From contig OZ020593.1 in NCBI GenBank assembly GCA_963971535.1, positions 18,098,304 through 18,162,303 of the forward strand: a stretch of DNA of 64,000 nt, given 5' to 3'. Below are positions 8,823-20,528 of this stretch, piece by piece. The notes beneath the pieces were generated by a model. The model worked only from the letters and a program-made list of their open reading frames with translations, did not search any database and was not told the DNA's origin. The stretch comes from Notolepis coatsorum (lineage: Eukaryota; Chordata; Actinopteri; Aulopiformes; Paralepididae). The position numbers and the translations under genes are program-made. Position 1 is the stretch's first letter; each line of letters starts with the position of its first letter.

Positions 8823-10574
8823 TGTTATGGTTTGTAACCGACCCCAATCGCACAACACAAGACAGGTATGGTGGTTTGCCAAGAAACAGATATTTATTGA
8901 AACACAGGGAAAAACAGGGAAAAGGGCACTGTCCCTTTAAGGGAGAATCACAAATGCAGGAAAAGGGAACACTATGGGAAGGTAAGGGAACGCCTAAGGG
9001 AAGGTTAAGGGAACGCCTTGGGACAGAGGAACTAGAGACTAGGTAAACAAGGGACAAGGAGAACTAGGGAGAGAGGACTAGGGACTAGGAGAGCTAGGGA
9101 TAGAGGACTAGGGACTAGGAGAACTAGGGAGAGAGGACTAGGGACTAGGAGAGCTAGGGATAGAGGACTAGGGACTAGGAGAACTAGGGAGAGAGGACTA
9201 GGGACTAGGAGAGCTAGGGATAGAGGACTAGGGACTAGGAGAACTAGGGAAAGAGGACTAGGGACACTGAGGCCCGCGGAGGCGGGCTGGGAAACAGGGA
9301 GGAACTGGGAGGACTGGTGGAAATCATCTGGGCCGCTCTGCAGGACAGAGGAGATAGTTAATGCACAAAGGGGAAAAAACAGAGCAGGTGCAGAACAGTC
9401 CAAATAATCAAAGTGAACAAAGTAATAATATCTTCGTGTGACAAACACACAGGGGGAGATGTAAAGTCCAAAAATACTATTCTAAGTGAGAACCAAAAAC
9501 AGAGGCAATACGCTGGGAGAGTGACATCACAATCTAAACTCACCCAGCGTATGCGTAATGGTACAGGAACAGGCAGCGGGGCGAGAGCGTCGCCACCGGG
9601 GCGCCGGCTGTCCGAGCCGAGGACAGAGTGGTGCTGGAACAGGCGGCGGTGGCGAGGGTATCGCCACCGGGGAGCCGGCAGTCCGAGCCGAGGACAGAGT
9701 GGTGCTGGAACAGGCGGCGGTGGCGAAGGTGTCGTCACCGGGTAGCCGACTGTCGGAGCCGAGGACAGAGTGGTGCTGGAACAGGCGGCGGTGGCGAAGG
9801 TGTCGTCACCGGGTAGCCGACTGTCGGAGCCGAGGAACAGAGTGGTGCGCCACTGCTTGAGTGCGCACCGGGACAGAGAGACGCCTCGGGGTGCGTCTGC
9901 GAGGAGGAGTGTGCCAAGCACGAGGATCCTTGGAAGATGCGCGTTGCGCGCTGGAGACTGGAGAGCGTGCCAAGCTCGGAGGTCTAGAAGATGCGCATCA
10001 GGCTGGGAGTGCGCGCTGGTACGGAGGAGCGTGCCAAGCTCGGAGGTCTGGAAGATGCGCGTTGCGCGCTGAGGACTGGAGAGCGTCTGCGCTGGTCTGG
10101 ATGTGCGTCAGGACGAACAGCTGCGCGGGGGTCTGCAGTGGAACGCTGGGGTGCCTCCCGTGGAAGTACAGGGAGCGCAGACCAGTCTCCCCCACAGGCA
10201 ACGGCGACAGCTGGCGAAGGCTGGAGCAAACATCTCGACGCCGGAGAATGGAACAGCATAGGCAGACAGAGGATCTCCCGAAAGAGTCTAGATGTTCAGA
10301 GAATATGACTCGGCAAGTATACAACACGACCCCACGCCAAAACGAGGGGAAGCGCTCTGGTATTTAAAGCCCACAGGGGGACTAATTAGCCTGCCACCAC
10401 AGGTGCGAGAGATAATAGAATATCGAACAGGTGTGGCCACTAAGGGTAAGGAACGAGAGGGTGGGGGCTAGAGAGAGTGAGTGAGAAGGGAAAATAAACA
10501 GTATAGAAGGGAAATAAACAGTATAGGCTTAAAGAAACAGAGAAAAGGTAGTGAGCAGCGGGCAAAACCTCACA
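8823..10574 (-). repeat. LTR (3' LTR in element orientation), 1,752 bp
   Basis: Starts TG and ends CA. It contains a 30/60-bp minisatellite (about 9057-9260, GAACTAGGGAGAGAGGACTA), about four ~69-bp GC-rich units (about 9590-9840) and two copies of a 64-bp unit (GCGTGCCAAGCTCGGAGGTC). Long frames here are products of these tandem repeats and are not genes. Confidence 0.88.
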
Positions 10575-11823
10575 GTATCCCCCCCTCCAACGGGAGCCAC
10601 CCGGCGACCCAAAACAAATACAGACAGAGTGGCAGGGGGCAAAACAAGAGGTACTGGCCAAGCCAGCAGGGGAAGCCACCACAAGAGTGGGGCTAGCAAA
10701 AGAAACAGGGTCGCCGAGGGGTAACTGGGGGAACTGGTCTAGAGGAACTGGTCTAGAGGAACTGGGTCTAGAGAACTAGTCTAGAGGAACTGGTCTAGAG
10801 ATCCGGGCTAGAGAACTGGTCTAGAGAACTGGTTTAGAGAACTGGTTTAGAGAACTGGTCTAGAGCAACTGGTCTAGAGGAACTGAGGGGCAAGCAGGGT
10901 AGCAAAGGGGTAACCATGGTAGCACCGGGAAGGGGCTAGCAGAGGGAAGGCTGCTGCCAGGGCACTGATAGCTACAGGGCCTATGCTAGCTGTACTGCTA
11001 CATCAACATAGAGGCTGCGCAAGCTGCCGGAGCCAGGCTAGCAGAGGGAAGGGGTAGCTGCCAGGGCACTGATAGCTACAGGGCCTATGCTAGCTGTACT
11101 GCTACATCTACATAGAGGCTGCGCTAGCTGCCGGAGCTAGGCTGGCAGACAGGGCTGGACCAGCATGAGAGAACAAGCTAGCTGGAAGGACAGTCCTAGC
11201 TGTGGGAATACTGACCTTGCTAGCTGAAGGGCAGTCCTAGCAGTGGGAGAAACAACACAAAAAAGTGGAGGCCATGCAGAGGGACCGGGTTAGCTGCTTG
11301 GGCCTGGCTAGCTACAGGGCCTATGCCAGCTGCAAGGCTGCATTAACATAGAGGCTGTGCTAACAGCCGGGGCCAAGCTAGCAGACCGGGGCCATGCAGA
11401 GGGAAAACTGGGTTAGCTGCCAGGGCATGGCTAGCTACAGGACCCATGCCAGCAGCAAGGGCTGCATAAACATAGAGGCTGTGCTAGCAGCCGGGGCAAG
11501 ACTAGCAGACAGGGGCTCTGCTGAGGGACTGGGTTAGCCGCCAGGGCATGGCTAGCTACAGGGGGGTCAAACAGGGCAAACGGGAAGCAAACAGGGGAGC
11601 TAACCGGGGAGACTAACAAGCTAAACAGGGAAGCCAAAACTGGGCTAAACAGGGGAGTAACAGGCTAACAAGGGAGCTAAACAGGACTAACAAGGAAGCT
11701 AAACTGGGCTAACAGGGAAGCTAACAGGGCTAACAGGGGAGCTAGAGGGGACAAGAAAAAAAAAGGCAAACTCAACATACACAGTCTGTGCTGGCTGGGG
11801 TCGTAGACTTGGTGGGGTCGTAC
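10575..11823 (-). mobile_element. Internal region of the LTR element, non-coding
   Basis: Contains CTGGTCTAGAG repeats (about 10730-10880) and degenerate repeats rich in GCTAGC with GCTACAGGGCCTATGC and CATAGAGGCTG units (10920-11560). No retroviral-type protein motif was seen. The purine tract (rc of GTATCCCCCCCTCC, 10575-10588) abuts the 3' LTR. Confidence 0.75.
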
Positions 11824-13831
11824 TGTTATGGTTTGTAACCGACCCCAATCGCACAACACAAGACAGGTATGGTGGTTTGCCAAGAAACAGATATTTATTG
11901 AAACACAGGGAAAAACAGGGAAAAGGGCACTGTCCCTTTAAGGGAGAATCACAAATGCAGGAAAAGGGAACACTATGGGAAGGTAAGGGAACGCCTAAGG
12001 GAAGGTTAAGGGAACGCCTTGGGACAGAGGAACTAGAGACTAGGTAAACAAGGGACAAGGAGAACTAGGGAGAGAGGACTAGGGACTAGGAGAGCTAGGG
12101 ATAGAGGACTAGGGACTAGGAGAACTAGGGAGAGAGGACTAGGGACTAGGAGAGCTAGGGATAGAGGACTAGGGACTAGGAGAACTAGGGAGAGAGGACT
12201 AGGGACTAGGAGAGCTAGGGATAGAGGACTAGGGACTAGGAGAACTAGGGAAAGAGGACTAGGGACACTGAGGCCCGCGGAGGCGGGCTGGGAAACAGGG
12301 AGGAACTGGGAGGACTGGTGGAAATCATCTGGGCCGCTCTGCAGGACAGAGGAGATAGTTAATGCACAAAGGGGAAAAAACAGAGCAGGTGCAGAACAGT
12401 CCAAATAATCAAAGTGAACAAAGTAATAATATCTTCGTGTGACAAACACACAGGGGGAGATGTAAAGTCCAAAAATACTATTCTAAGTGAGAACCAAAAA
12501 CAGAGGCAATACGCTGGGAGAGTGACATCACAATCTAAACTCACCCAGCGTATGCGTAATGGTACAGGAACAGGCAGCGGGGCGAGAGCGTCGCCACCGG
12601 GGCGCCGGCTGTCCGAGCCGAGGACAGAGTGGTGCTGGAACAGGCGGCGGTGGCGAGGGTATCGCCACCGGGGAGCCGGCAGTCCGAGCCGAGGACAGAG
12701 TGGTGCTGGAACAGGCGGCGGTGGCGAAGGTGTCGTCACCGGGTAGCCGACTGTCGGAGCCGAGGACAGAGTGGTGCTGGAACAGGCGGCGGTGGCGAAG
12801 GTGTCGTCACCGGGTAGCCGACTGTCGGAGCCGAGGAACAGAGTGGTGCGCCACTGCTTGAGTGCGCACCGGGACAGAGAGACGCCTCGGGGTGCGTCTG
12901 CGAGGAGGAGTGTGCCAAGCACGAGGATCCTTGGAAGATGCGCGTTGCGCGCTGGAGACTGGAGAGCGTGCCAAGCTCGGAGGTCTGGAAGATGCGCATC
13001 AGGCTGGGAGTGCGCGCTGGTACGGAGGAGCGTGCCAAGCTCGGAGGTCTAGAAGATGCGCGTCAGGCTGGGAGTGCGCGCTGGTACGGAGGAGCGTGCC
13101 AAGCTCGGAGGTCTAGAAGAGGCGCGTCAGGCTGGGAGTGCGCGCTGGTACGGAGGAGCGTGCCAAGCTCGGAGGTCTAGAAGATGCGCGTCAGGCTGGG
13201 AGTGCGCGCTGGTACGGAGGAGCGTGCCAAGCTCGGAGGTCTAGAAGATGCGCGTCAGGCTGGGAGTGCGCGCTGGTACGGAGGAGCGTGCCAAGCTCGG
13301 AGGTCTGGAAGATGCGCGTTGCGCGCTGAGGACTGGAGAGCGTCTGCGCTGGTCTGGATGTGCGTCAGGACGAACAGCTGCGCGGGGGTCTGCAGTGGAA
13401 CGCTGGGGTGCCTCCCGTGGAAGTACAGGGAGCGCAGACCAGTCTCCCCCACAGGCAACGGCGACAGCTGGCGAAGGCTGGAGCAAACATCTCGACGCCG
13501 GAGAATGGAACAGCATAGGCAGACAGAGGATCTCCCGAAAGAGTCTAGATGTTCAGAGAATATGACTCGGCAAGTATACAACACGACCCCACGCCAAAAC
13601 GAGGGGAAGCGCTCTGGTATTTAAAGCCCACAGGGGGACTAATTAGCCTGCCACCACAGGTGCGAGAGATAATAGAATATCGAACAGGTGTGGCCACTAA
13701 GGGTAAGGAACGAGAGGGTGGGGGCTAGAGAGAGTGAGTGAGAAGGGAAAATAAACAGTATAGAAGGGAAATAAACAGTATAGGCTTAAAGAAACAGAGA
13801 AAAGGTAGTGAGCAGCGGGCAAAACCTCACA
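11824..13831 (-). repeat. LTR (5' LTR in element orientation), 2,008 bp
   Basis: Near-identical to the LTR at 8823-10574 but 256 bp longer. The extra length equals four extra 64-bp units (six copies here, at about 12967, 13031, 13095, 13159, 13223 and 13287, against two in the other LTR). Confidence 0.88.
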
Positions 13832-14133
13832 GCTGTCTTGTCGCACAGAACTTGTAAGTCGCTTTGGATAAAAGCGTCAGCTAAATGACTAAATGTAAAT
13901 GTAAATGTAAACTCTGCGCTGAGGCTGGAGGTGGCCGACCTGAGGAAAGAGCTGGGCCGCGCCAAGAACATCCTGACCAAGTACGAGGCACAGCACGGAC
14001 CTCTGTGAGGAGGAGGACACACATGCGTGCACAGTACACCCACAGACCCACCGGGTTCTCCAAAGCACGCCAAGAACTCTGTGTGATCCGTTTGTCACCT
14101 TTTTTCTTAGACCAAGTTGGCAAAGCTTGTCAC

Positions 14134-14472
14134 TAGGGGTGTAACGGTACACAAAAACCACGGTACGGTACGTACCTCGGTTTTGAAGTCAAGGTTCGGT
14201 ACGGGTTTTCGGTACAGTGGGGGGAAAGTTTGGCTTTCCATGTTCCACTCAGGGGTGATGTACAGTGTGCAATAACTAATTGTACTTGTAGGGCTGTCAA
14301 TGAATATTCTATATTGAAATTAATAATCGACTTGTAATTTTTTTTTTTTTATAATAATAATTATATTAGATTGTGAAAAAAACAGCCCCCGGTGGGCGGT
14401 CGTTAGTGGTTAACATACCGTTGTATTCGTTCGGTACACTACGGTACAGATAGGTGTACCTTTACACCCCTA
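14134..14472. mobile_element. hAT-type MITE
   Basis: Terminal inverted repeats TAGGGGTGTAACGGTAC and GGTGTACCTTTACACCCCTA bound 339 bp with no coding capacity. An exact 8-bp duplication, CTTGTCAC, flanks it (14126-14133, 14473-14480), as hAT elements make. A decayed relative lies at 57230-57440. Confidence 0.9.
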
Positions 14473-14491
14473 CTTGTCACACATACATTAC

Positions 14492-14539
14492 AGGCACACA
14501 AACACACAAACACACAAACACACACACACACACACACAC
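14492..14539. repeat. CA-rich microsatellite
   Basis: ACAAACAC units passing into pure CA. Confidence 0.85.
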
Positions 14540-14561
14540 TCCTAGTGTCTAGAAATCTGCC

Positions 14562-16262
14562 CATGTGATCCTGTTGCATAACGGTGGTGTTAGGGATGAT
14601 TTAAATAATTACCGTCCTATCTTCAAGCTACCCTGCTTAGCGAAAGTCCTGGAATCTTTAGTGAATACTCAACTTAAGTATTCAAATCGCTCAGTACTAA
14701 GCCCACACCAATCTTGATTCAGAGCCAACCATTGCATTATCAGCCATTTCTCATTAGTTACTAATGATATCATATTGGCATTAGTCAAGAGGATTGGTTC
14801 TAAGATTATCTGTCAGCGAGACGTCAGTGTGTAAAATCGGGTTATGCTGCCCAATCTGAATTTGTATCAATAACTAAAGGTGTGCCGCAGGGTTCAATTC
14901 TAGGTCCTGTCCTCTTCACTATAAATATTAATGATATTGTGTCTTCACTGAATGGTTGTCAAGTCCATCTGTGTGCGGATGATACTGTAATGTAATGTAT
15001 TGCTGATGACTCTGTGCAGTTGTCCATTGAGAACTTGCAACCTTCCTGTATTGCCCTCCAGGAAGCTCTTATTAAACTTAAATTGGTTCTTAATGCTATA
15101 GTCAAACTAAATGTATGCTGTTTTCTAGAGCCAGAAATATTATGATTATGACAGTATACACATCTACCAATAAGTGGCTATAGCACTGAGAGATTCACTG
15201 AATATAAATACCTTGGTGTGTGGCTTGATGAGAAGTTTACATTTAAGTTCCATGTGGACAACCTTGCATCCAAGTTGCGACAGAAAATTGGCTTCCTGTG
15301 CAGAAAGAGAACCAGCTTTCCTTTCATTAGTAGGAAGAGAGTTTGTTGAAGCCGTTTCCTTATCACTTTTGGACTATGTTGATGTAATCTATAGATGCTG
15401 CGGCCTCGGATCACTCTGCCCTCAGATTCATTACCGGTGATACAGTCGATATACAGTATCACACTCACCACTGTAACTGGTATTTGTTCATTTTAAGGCC
15501 CTTATTGGTAAGCTACCTCCTTATACTACATTATTATTGGAATGGAATGTTGGAACCTATGGAACCCGTTCTAGTGACTGGCTGGTCCTTAAGGTCCCCT
15601 GAGTTTGCCCAGAATATGGTAAATCGGCATTTCGCTACGATGCCCCTCTAGCTCATGGAATGAACTCCAACAACACTTTAACATGAGCGGGCACACACTC
15701 ATGCCGCACACTTATGGCCAAAAGGAAAGGCCACTTTAAATTAGAATAACAGGAACAGTGTATTGCACTACCAAAGCTACCTAGCATGTCCTACAGTATA
15801 TGCTCTGTAAATAACTATGTACAGATACCGAGATGTCACACCATGTTACCTGTTACCTGTTTATTGCACAATGTTGTTTTTTATTGGATTCTATTATATG
15901 TTGTACCACTGTATTGCACATCGTTGCGGGCAAGACCACCCGCATTTCATTGTATACTTGTATGCCGTGACAATTAAAACTCTTGACTTGACTTGAACAA
16001 CGGTCCCCAAAGATTGAGATTATCCCCTCTATTGCAGAATCTAAGACGTTGATCACTAATCATTGTCGATCAAGTTGTACGTGTTTTAATTGATTTGCTA
16101 TCCTTTTGTCTACCCTGGTCTTTTTGTGTTTATTGCCGTGATTTTCTATACTGTGATTTCTATACTGTATTTTTGATTGCTCATCTCTGTATGTAAACTT
16201 GACGTAACTGTAAATGAGCGAAACCTCAGTTGCCTTTCTAGTATAAATAAAGGTTTGATTTA
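14562..16262 (+). mobile_element. Decayed CR1/L2-like LINE, split by another LINE
   Basis: Recognisable reverse-transcriptase pieces in several frames: NYRPI near 14625, GVPQGSILGPVLF near 14880, CADDT near 14970 and WNELQQ near 15660. The coding end continues after the nested insertion at 16002 (PKIEIIPSIAES) and the element ends with ATAAATAAAGG near 16245. Stops and frameshifts make it non-functional. Confidence 0.7.
15675..15995 (+). mobile_element. LINE 3' end nested in the older LINE
   Basis: Ends CAATTAAAACTCTTGACTTGACTTG, an ACTTG-repeat tail, here given in parts: CAATTAAAACTC then TTGACTTGACTTG. It is flanked by a 6-bp duplication, AACAAC (15669-15674, 15996-16001), that sits inside the older LINE coding end. 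Confidence 0.75.
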
Positions 16263-16658
16263 TTTTTTTAAATGCACGTACCGGTTCTCTCTGTGGAGAA
16301 CCTTCTTAATTTTTCCCGAACTCTCCTCATGGTCACCTGACCTGTCCAGAGTTCCCGAAATGCCCCCAGCTGCCCTCTACCAAGAGATAAAAGGACTATG
16401 TTATGGACTCAGTATACCCTTCAGTGACCCCCCCCCCCTCCATGCCCCCCCTATCAGGCTCACCCCAATGTATGGTTATGGCACTTTATCATTACAGCTT
16501 TCTGTAGAAAGAATATTTTCAAAACAACTCCTTTCACTTCTGCGCTCTGTCTCTCACACTTTTATTGTCCCATAGCCACCTGTACGTTTTTTTTAATGTA
16601 CCTGTTGATTTGTATATACTGTAGTGTCTTGACTGACTGTGTACGGATGTGTTTCTTC
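16263..16658. other. Intergenic, nothing recognised
   Basis: No gene supported. The ORF at 16177-16575 is mostly LINE tail plus unmatched sequence, with a C9-like homopolymer near 16430. Confidence 0.5.
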
Positions 16659-16703
16659 TAGGGATGTCCGATATTATCTGCCTACCGATATTATCGGCAG
16701 ATA

Positions 16704-16749
<46 letters not shown>

Positions 16750-16910
16750 TATATATTTTTTACATTTATTTAACCTTTATTTACCCAGGCAAGCAAGTAA
16801 GAACAAATGCCTGCACATATCGGTATCGGTTGATATCGGTATCGGAAATTAAGAGTTGGACAATATCGGTATATCGGTATTGGTAAAAAAGCCAATATCG
16901 AACATCCCTA
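16659..16910. mobile_element. hAT-like MITE
   Basis: Imperfect terminal inverted repeats TAGGGATGTCCGATAT and ATATCGAACATCCCTA enclose a TA microsatellite (about 16711-16755) and a Tn-AACC-type segment. No matching 8-bp duplication was found. Confidence 0.65.
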
Positions 16911-17067
16911 GCAGTAACACATGAGTCCTCCTCTCTGTGAGAAGTAGGTGGGGGAGAGAGGTCGAGTAGGAGGAGACATTCCTATTTATACTCGCCACCT
17001 GGTGGTGTCTTGAGTGGCTCCGCCTAGAGCGCCCTCTAGTGGAAACAGTTATATATGCAGTTAGACA

Positions 17068-17260
17068 GTTGAATGAATGAATGAATGAATGAATGAAAAC
17101 GTTATTTAACAGATTGCAGAATGGGTACAATACAGTACGGCTCAATACACACAATTGTTAAGGGGATGCAGACCTGAGAAAGACGTTTGTCTTGTTTCCA
17201 TCAGGGTCCCCCATTTTCAATTCATATAGACATTTATGACATACACAACATACATGCCAT
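17068..17260 (-). mobile_element. LINE 3' tail (same family as 6850-7035)
   Basis: GAATGA repeats followed by AACAGATTGCAGAATGGGTAC and CAATTGTTAAGGGGATGCAG, the shared 3' untranslated unit of this LINE family, 5'-truncated. Confidence 0.7.
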
Positions 17261-17399
17261 TTATGGCATAGGGACATATAGTATTTAGTTAATAACAATC
17301 CTACCTAGAACCTCTGACTTCAACACATTAGGTCCCATTTTCCATGTGTTACTTTATGTTCCATTATGTTACTTTATGTTTCTAGTGTCCTATATTATA

Positions 17400-17505
17400 T
17401 GTTTACTTTGTTTCTCGCATGCGCAGTAGTGCAACGCACAGTACAGGCCCCCTCCTATGTATGGGGCTGCGGCACTGCAGTTTTACCCTACTCATAGAAG
17501 ACCAA
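17400..17505. repeat. Dispersed repeat, inverted match to 3745-3885
   Basis: CTCGCATGCGCAGTAGTG and CTCCTATGTATGGGGCTGC are the reverse complement of the segment between the TRIM genes. The family is unknown. Confidence 0.6.
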
Positions 17506-17845
17506 ACCACAACACAATGCCGCATGTACGAGGGGTGTGTCCAGGGTGTGTGTGTTGTCACACTACGACTGCCCTGCGGTGTGTGTGGAGAGAGAGAGAG
17601 AATACATGATCTAATTTGAACAGAACAGGTGCGTGCGTGAGAAAGAAGAACCCCGCAGCGTGCACGATACTTCAGCCCGCATGCAAAAAGCATAAAAGCA
17701 TAATTTCAAATAACCCCGTCACAACATTTTGATGTCGAAGTTATTAAGTTTTGAGGACAGGACGCTCACCTGAGGGGGAAACTGCGGCTCGCTCTTTCTG
17801 CGCGGAGGCGAATTATTTGACCTAACCTTCCTCAGTTTGAATACT

Positions 17846-17965
17846 AATAATAATAATATTAATAATAAACGTTATTTGTATAGCACCTTTCATACAATAA
17901 TTGCAGCTCAAACCTCAAAGTGCTTCATAGCAGTACAAAAAAAGACAAACGAGCACAAAATTGGC
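17846..17965 (-). mobile_element. LINE/SINE 3' tail fragment
   Basis: An AAT-rich run followed by GTTATTTGTATAGCACCTTTC and CTCAAAGTGCTTCATAGC, a very common fish retroposon 3' end read on the minus strand. Confidence 0.5.
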
Positions 17966-18196
17966 AGATCAATGCATAAGTGCAGAGAGCGATATACCGA
18001 TCGATATCTATTTCAATGTTTGATGGTGTGATACTTTTTTACACGACCTTGCAAACATCACAGTGAGCCGGTTTGCGTGTGTGCGGTGCAGTCCCGACCA
18101 GTGCGCGCTCGTAGTAAACCCGTAGTTCTGTGCAGGAGATCCGAGTGTAACAGAGGAGAGAGAGTCACACACAGACCTGCAGCAGGGAAGACAAGT

Positions 18197-18290
18197 ATGG
18201 ATTTCAACAAACGGGACATCATCCCGACCTGCCCTCTCTTTGAGATGTCCCTCGGTCGTCATCATCACCAAGGATGGGTTCAAGTATCAG
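18197..18290 (+). CDS. Possible 5' coding exon of an unidentified gene
   Basis: An ATG opens MDFNKRDIIPTCPLFEMSLG and runs to CAG followed by GTAAGG, a strong splice-donor match. The upstream 120 bp is GC-richer than the surroundings. In another frame the end of the segment reads IITKDGFKYQ, so the correct frame is uncertain and the piece may be an exon whose reading frame has shifted. I do not recognise the protein and no downstream exon is visible. It could equally be a remnant. Confidence 0.25.
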
Positions 18291-18537
18291 GTAAGGAAGG
18301 AAGGCCTGCAGCTTTAGCCACTGATGATGACACCTTTGGCAAATTAATCCTAATAATCACATCATCGATTGACCTTCGAAGGTACACCACACACAATTAG
18401 CACATGAACAGATTGCTTGGTGCTGTCGACTTCTCAGCACACAGTGACTTCAGAAGTAGCATTGGTTTTCATCTAACCTAGTAGTTGCCTTATTTTACTT
18501 GATGCATTATTTTTAGGGTACCTTAGTTATCTGGAGC

Positions 18538-18540
<3 letters not shown>

Positions 18541-18576
<36 letters not shown>

Positions 18577-19070
18577 AATTGTATTAACAGATTGCAGAAT
18601 GGGTACAATACAGTACGGCTCAATACACACAATTGTTAAGGGGATGCAGACCAGAGAAAGACTTTCGTCTTGTTTACATCAGGGTCCCCCATTTTCAATT
18701 GATCCTAACACATGAATTGAATATGTATATCTATCTCTATATGAATTGAAAATGGAGGACCCTGATGTAAACAAGACAAAGTCTTTCTCTGGTCTGCATC
18801 CCCTTAACAATTGTGTGTATTGAGCCGTACTGTATTGTACCCATTCTGCAATCTGTTAAATAAAGTTTTCATTCATCATTCATTCACATACAGTATAATG
18901 ACATACATGACATTACAGATGGACAGTAGGCTACTGCTACATCTATACATTTATGACATACCAGATTTACAAATACAGTACTTACTGTTTGTGATACAAT
19001 AATAGTCTAAAAAAGAGAGTATATACATTTGACGAAGAAACTGTACATTGGAGGAGGTGGGGTGGGGGGG
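18541..19070 (-). mobile_element. LINE 3' end split by an opposite-strand copy
   Basis: The minus-strand element runs from about 19070 (CTGTACATTGGAGG region) to 18894 and resumes at about 18720, ending in the ATTG tail at 18541. A plus-strand tail of the same family lies between (about 18750-18890, ending AATAAAGTTTTCATTCATC). This repeats the arrangement at 6850-8203. Confidence 0.65.
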
Positions 19071-19189
19071 TGGAGTAGTAGCTATCAGCCCAGATATGCT
19101 AATGAGCTTGTCTGCACTAGGAAAGCTTGACTCACCACAGATGGCCCGGCAGATATACATCTGAGAGAAAGAGACTATAATTATGGCTA

Positions 19190-20198
<1,009 letters not shown>

Positions 20199-20528
20199 AA
20201 CCCTTTCACTACCACACTGCAGACGGTTAACCTTTCACTACCACGCTACAGAAGGTTAACCTTTCACTACCATGCTACAGAAGGTTAAACTTTCACTACC
20301 ACACTACAGACGGTTAACCTTTCACTACCACACTACAGACGGTTAACCTTTCACTACCACACTACAGAAGGTTAACCTTTCACTACCACGCTACAGAAGG
20401 TTAACCTTTCACTACCACACTACAGATGGTTAACCTTTCACTACCACACTACAGAAGGTTAACCCTTTCACTACCACACTACAGAAGGTTAACCCTTTCA
20501 CTACCACACTACAGATGGTTAACCTTTC
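20199..20528. repeat. 28-bp minisatellite, left part
   Basis: About 11 copies of a unit CTTTCACTACCACACTACAG plus AAGGTTAAC. The BEL/Pao element sits inside this array, which resumes at 29566. Confidence 0.92.

Larger units (their letters stand above)
8823..13831 (-). mobile_element. Non-autonomous LTR retrotransposon (LARD-like), complete with target duplication
   Basis: Two long direct repeats begin TGTTATGG and end CCTCACA on the plus strand, around a 1.25 kb internal region. A 5-bp duplication, GCTGT, flanks it (8818-8822 and 13832-13836). Minus orientation is inferred from a purine tract next to the 8823-10574 LTR, and from AATAAA and a TTTAAATA box in the LTR on that strand. No gag, protease, reverse transcriptase or integrase frame exists, so it must have moved using another element's proteins. 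I found no canonical TGG primer site. Confidence 0.88.
8372..13909 (+). mobile_element. 5'-truncated L2 LINE inserted in the PAR-bZIP exon
   Basis: The left part (8372-8678) encodes the L2 ORF2 C-terminus (IRFKALDLAYRAAKG, PSRPLRSASSGRLR, WWNELPIPVRTAETRPIFRR). The right end is the fish L2 tail TCGCTTTGGATAAAAGCGTC and ATGTAA repeats, ending at 13909. It is flanked by the 6-bp duplication AACTCT. A 5.0 kb LTR element sits in its 3' untranslated region. Confidence 0.85.
8262..14008 (+). pseudogene. Last exon of a PAR-bZIP transcription factor (HLF-like), interrupted and disabled
   Basis: PAR-bZIP proteins (HLF, TEF, DBP) are nuclear DNA-binding transcription factors. A pyrimidine-rich tract ending CATTGAGCAG precedes the exon, which opens with DDKYWARRRKNNV. 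This matches the family's last-exon start. About 13 bp net is then lost, removing most of the basic DNA-binding core and shifting the frame. The frame resumes as ARRLQENQIAIRAGFLEKEN up to 8371. The leucine-zipper end ([14 protein letters not shown] ... KYEAQHGPL, stop at 14006-14008) appears only at 13910-14008. The 5.5 kb between is a LINE with a nested LTR element, flanked by AACTCT at 8366-8371 and 13910-13915. Removing the insertion restores the zipper frame but not the basic region. No upstream exons were found in the window. HLF is the closest match from memory; TEF is the alternative. Confidence 0.85.

Noticed and set aside
9032..10367. Several open frames of 90-190 codons in the LTR (and again at 12033-13624)
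   Set aside because: They lie in LTR minisatellites and occur identically in both LTRs; no known domain.
10575..11823. Hidden gag or pol in the LTR element at 8823-13831
   Set aside because: No retroviral-type motif found in any frame by eye; the internal region is repetitive.
16659..16910. 8-bp target duplication for this MITE
   Set aside because: Flanks GTTTCTTC and GCAGTAAC do not match.
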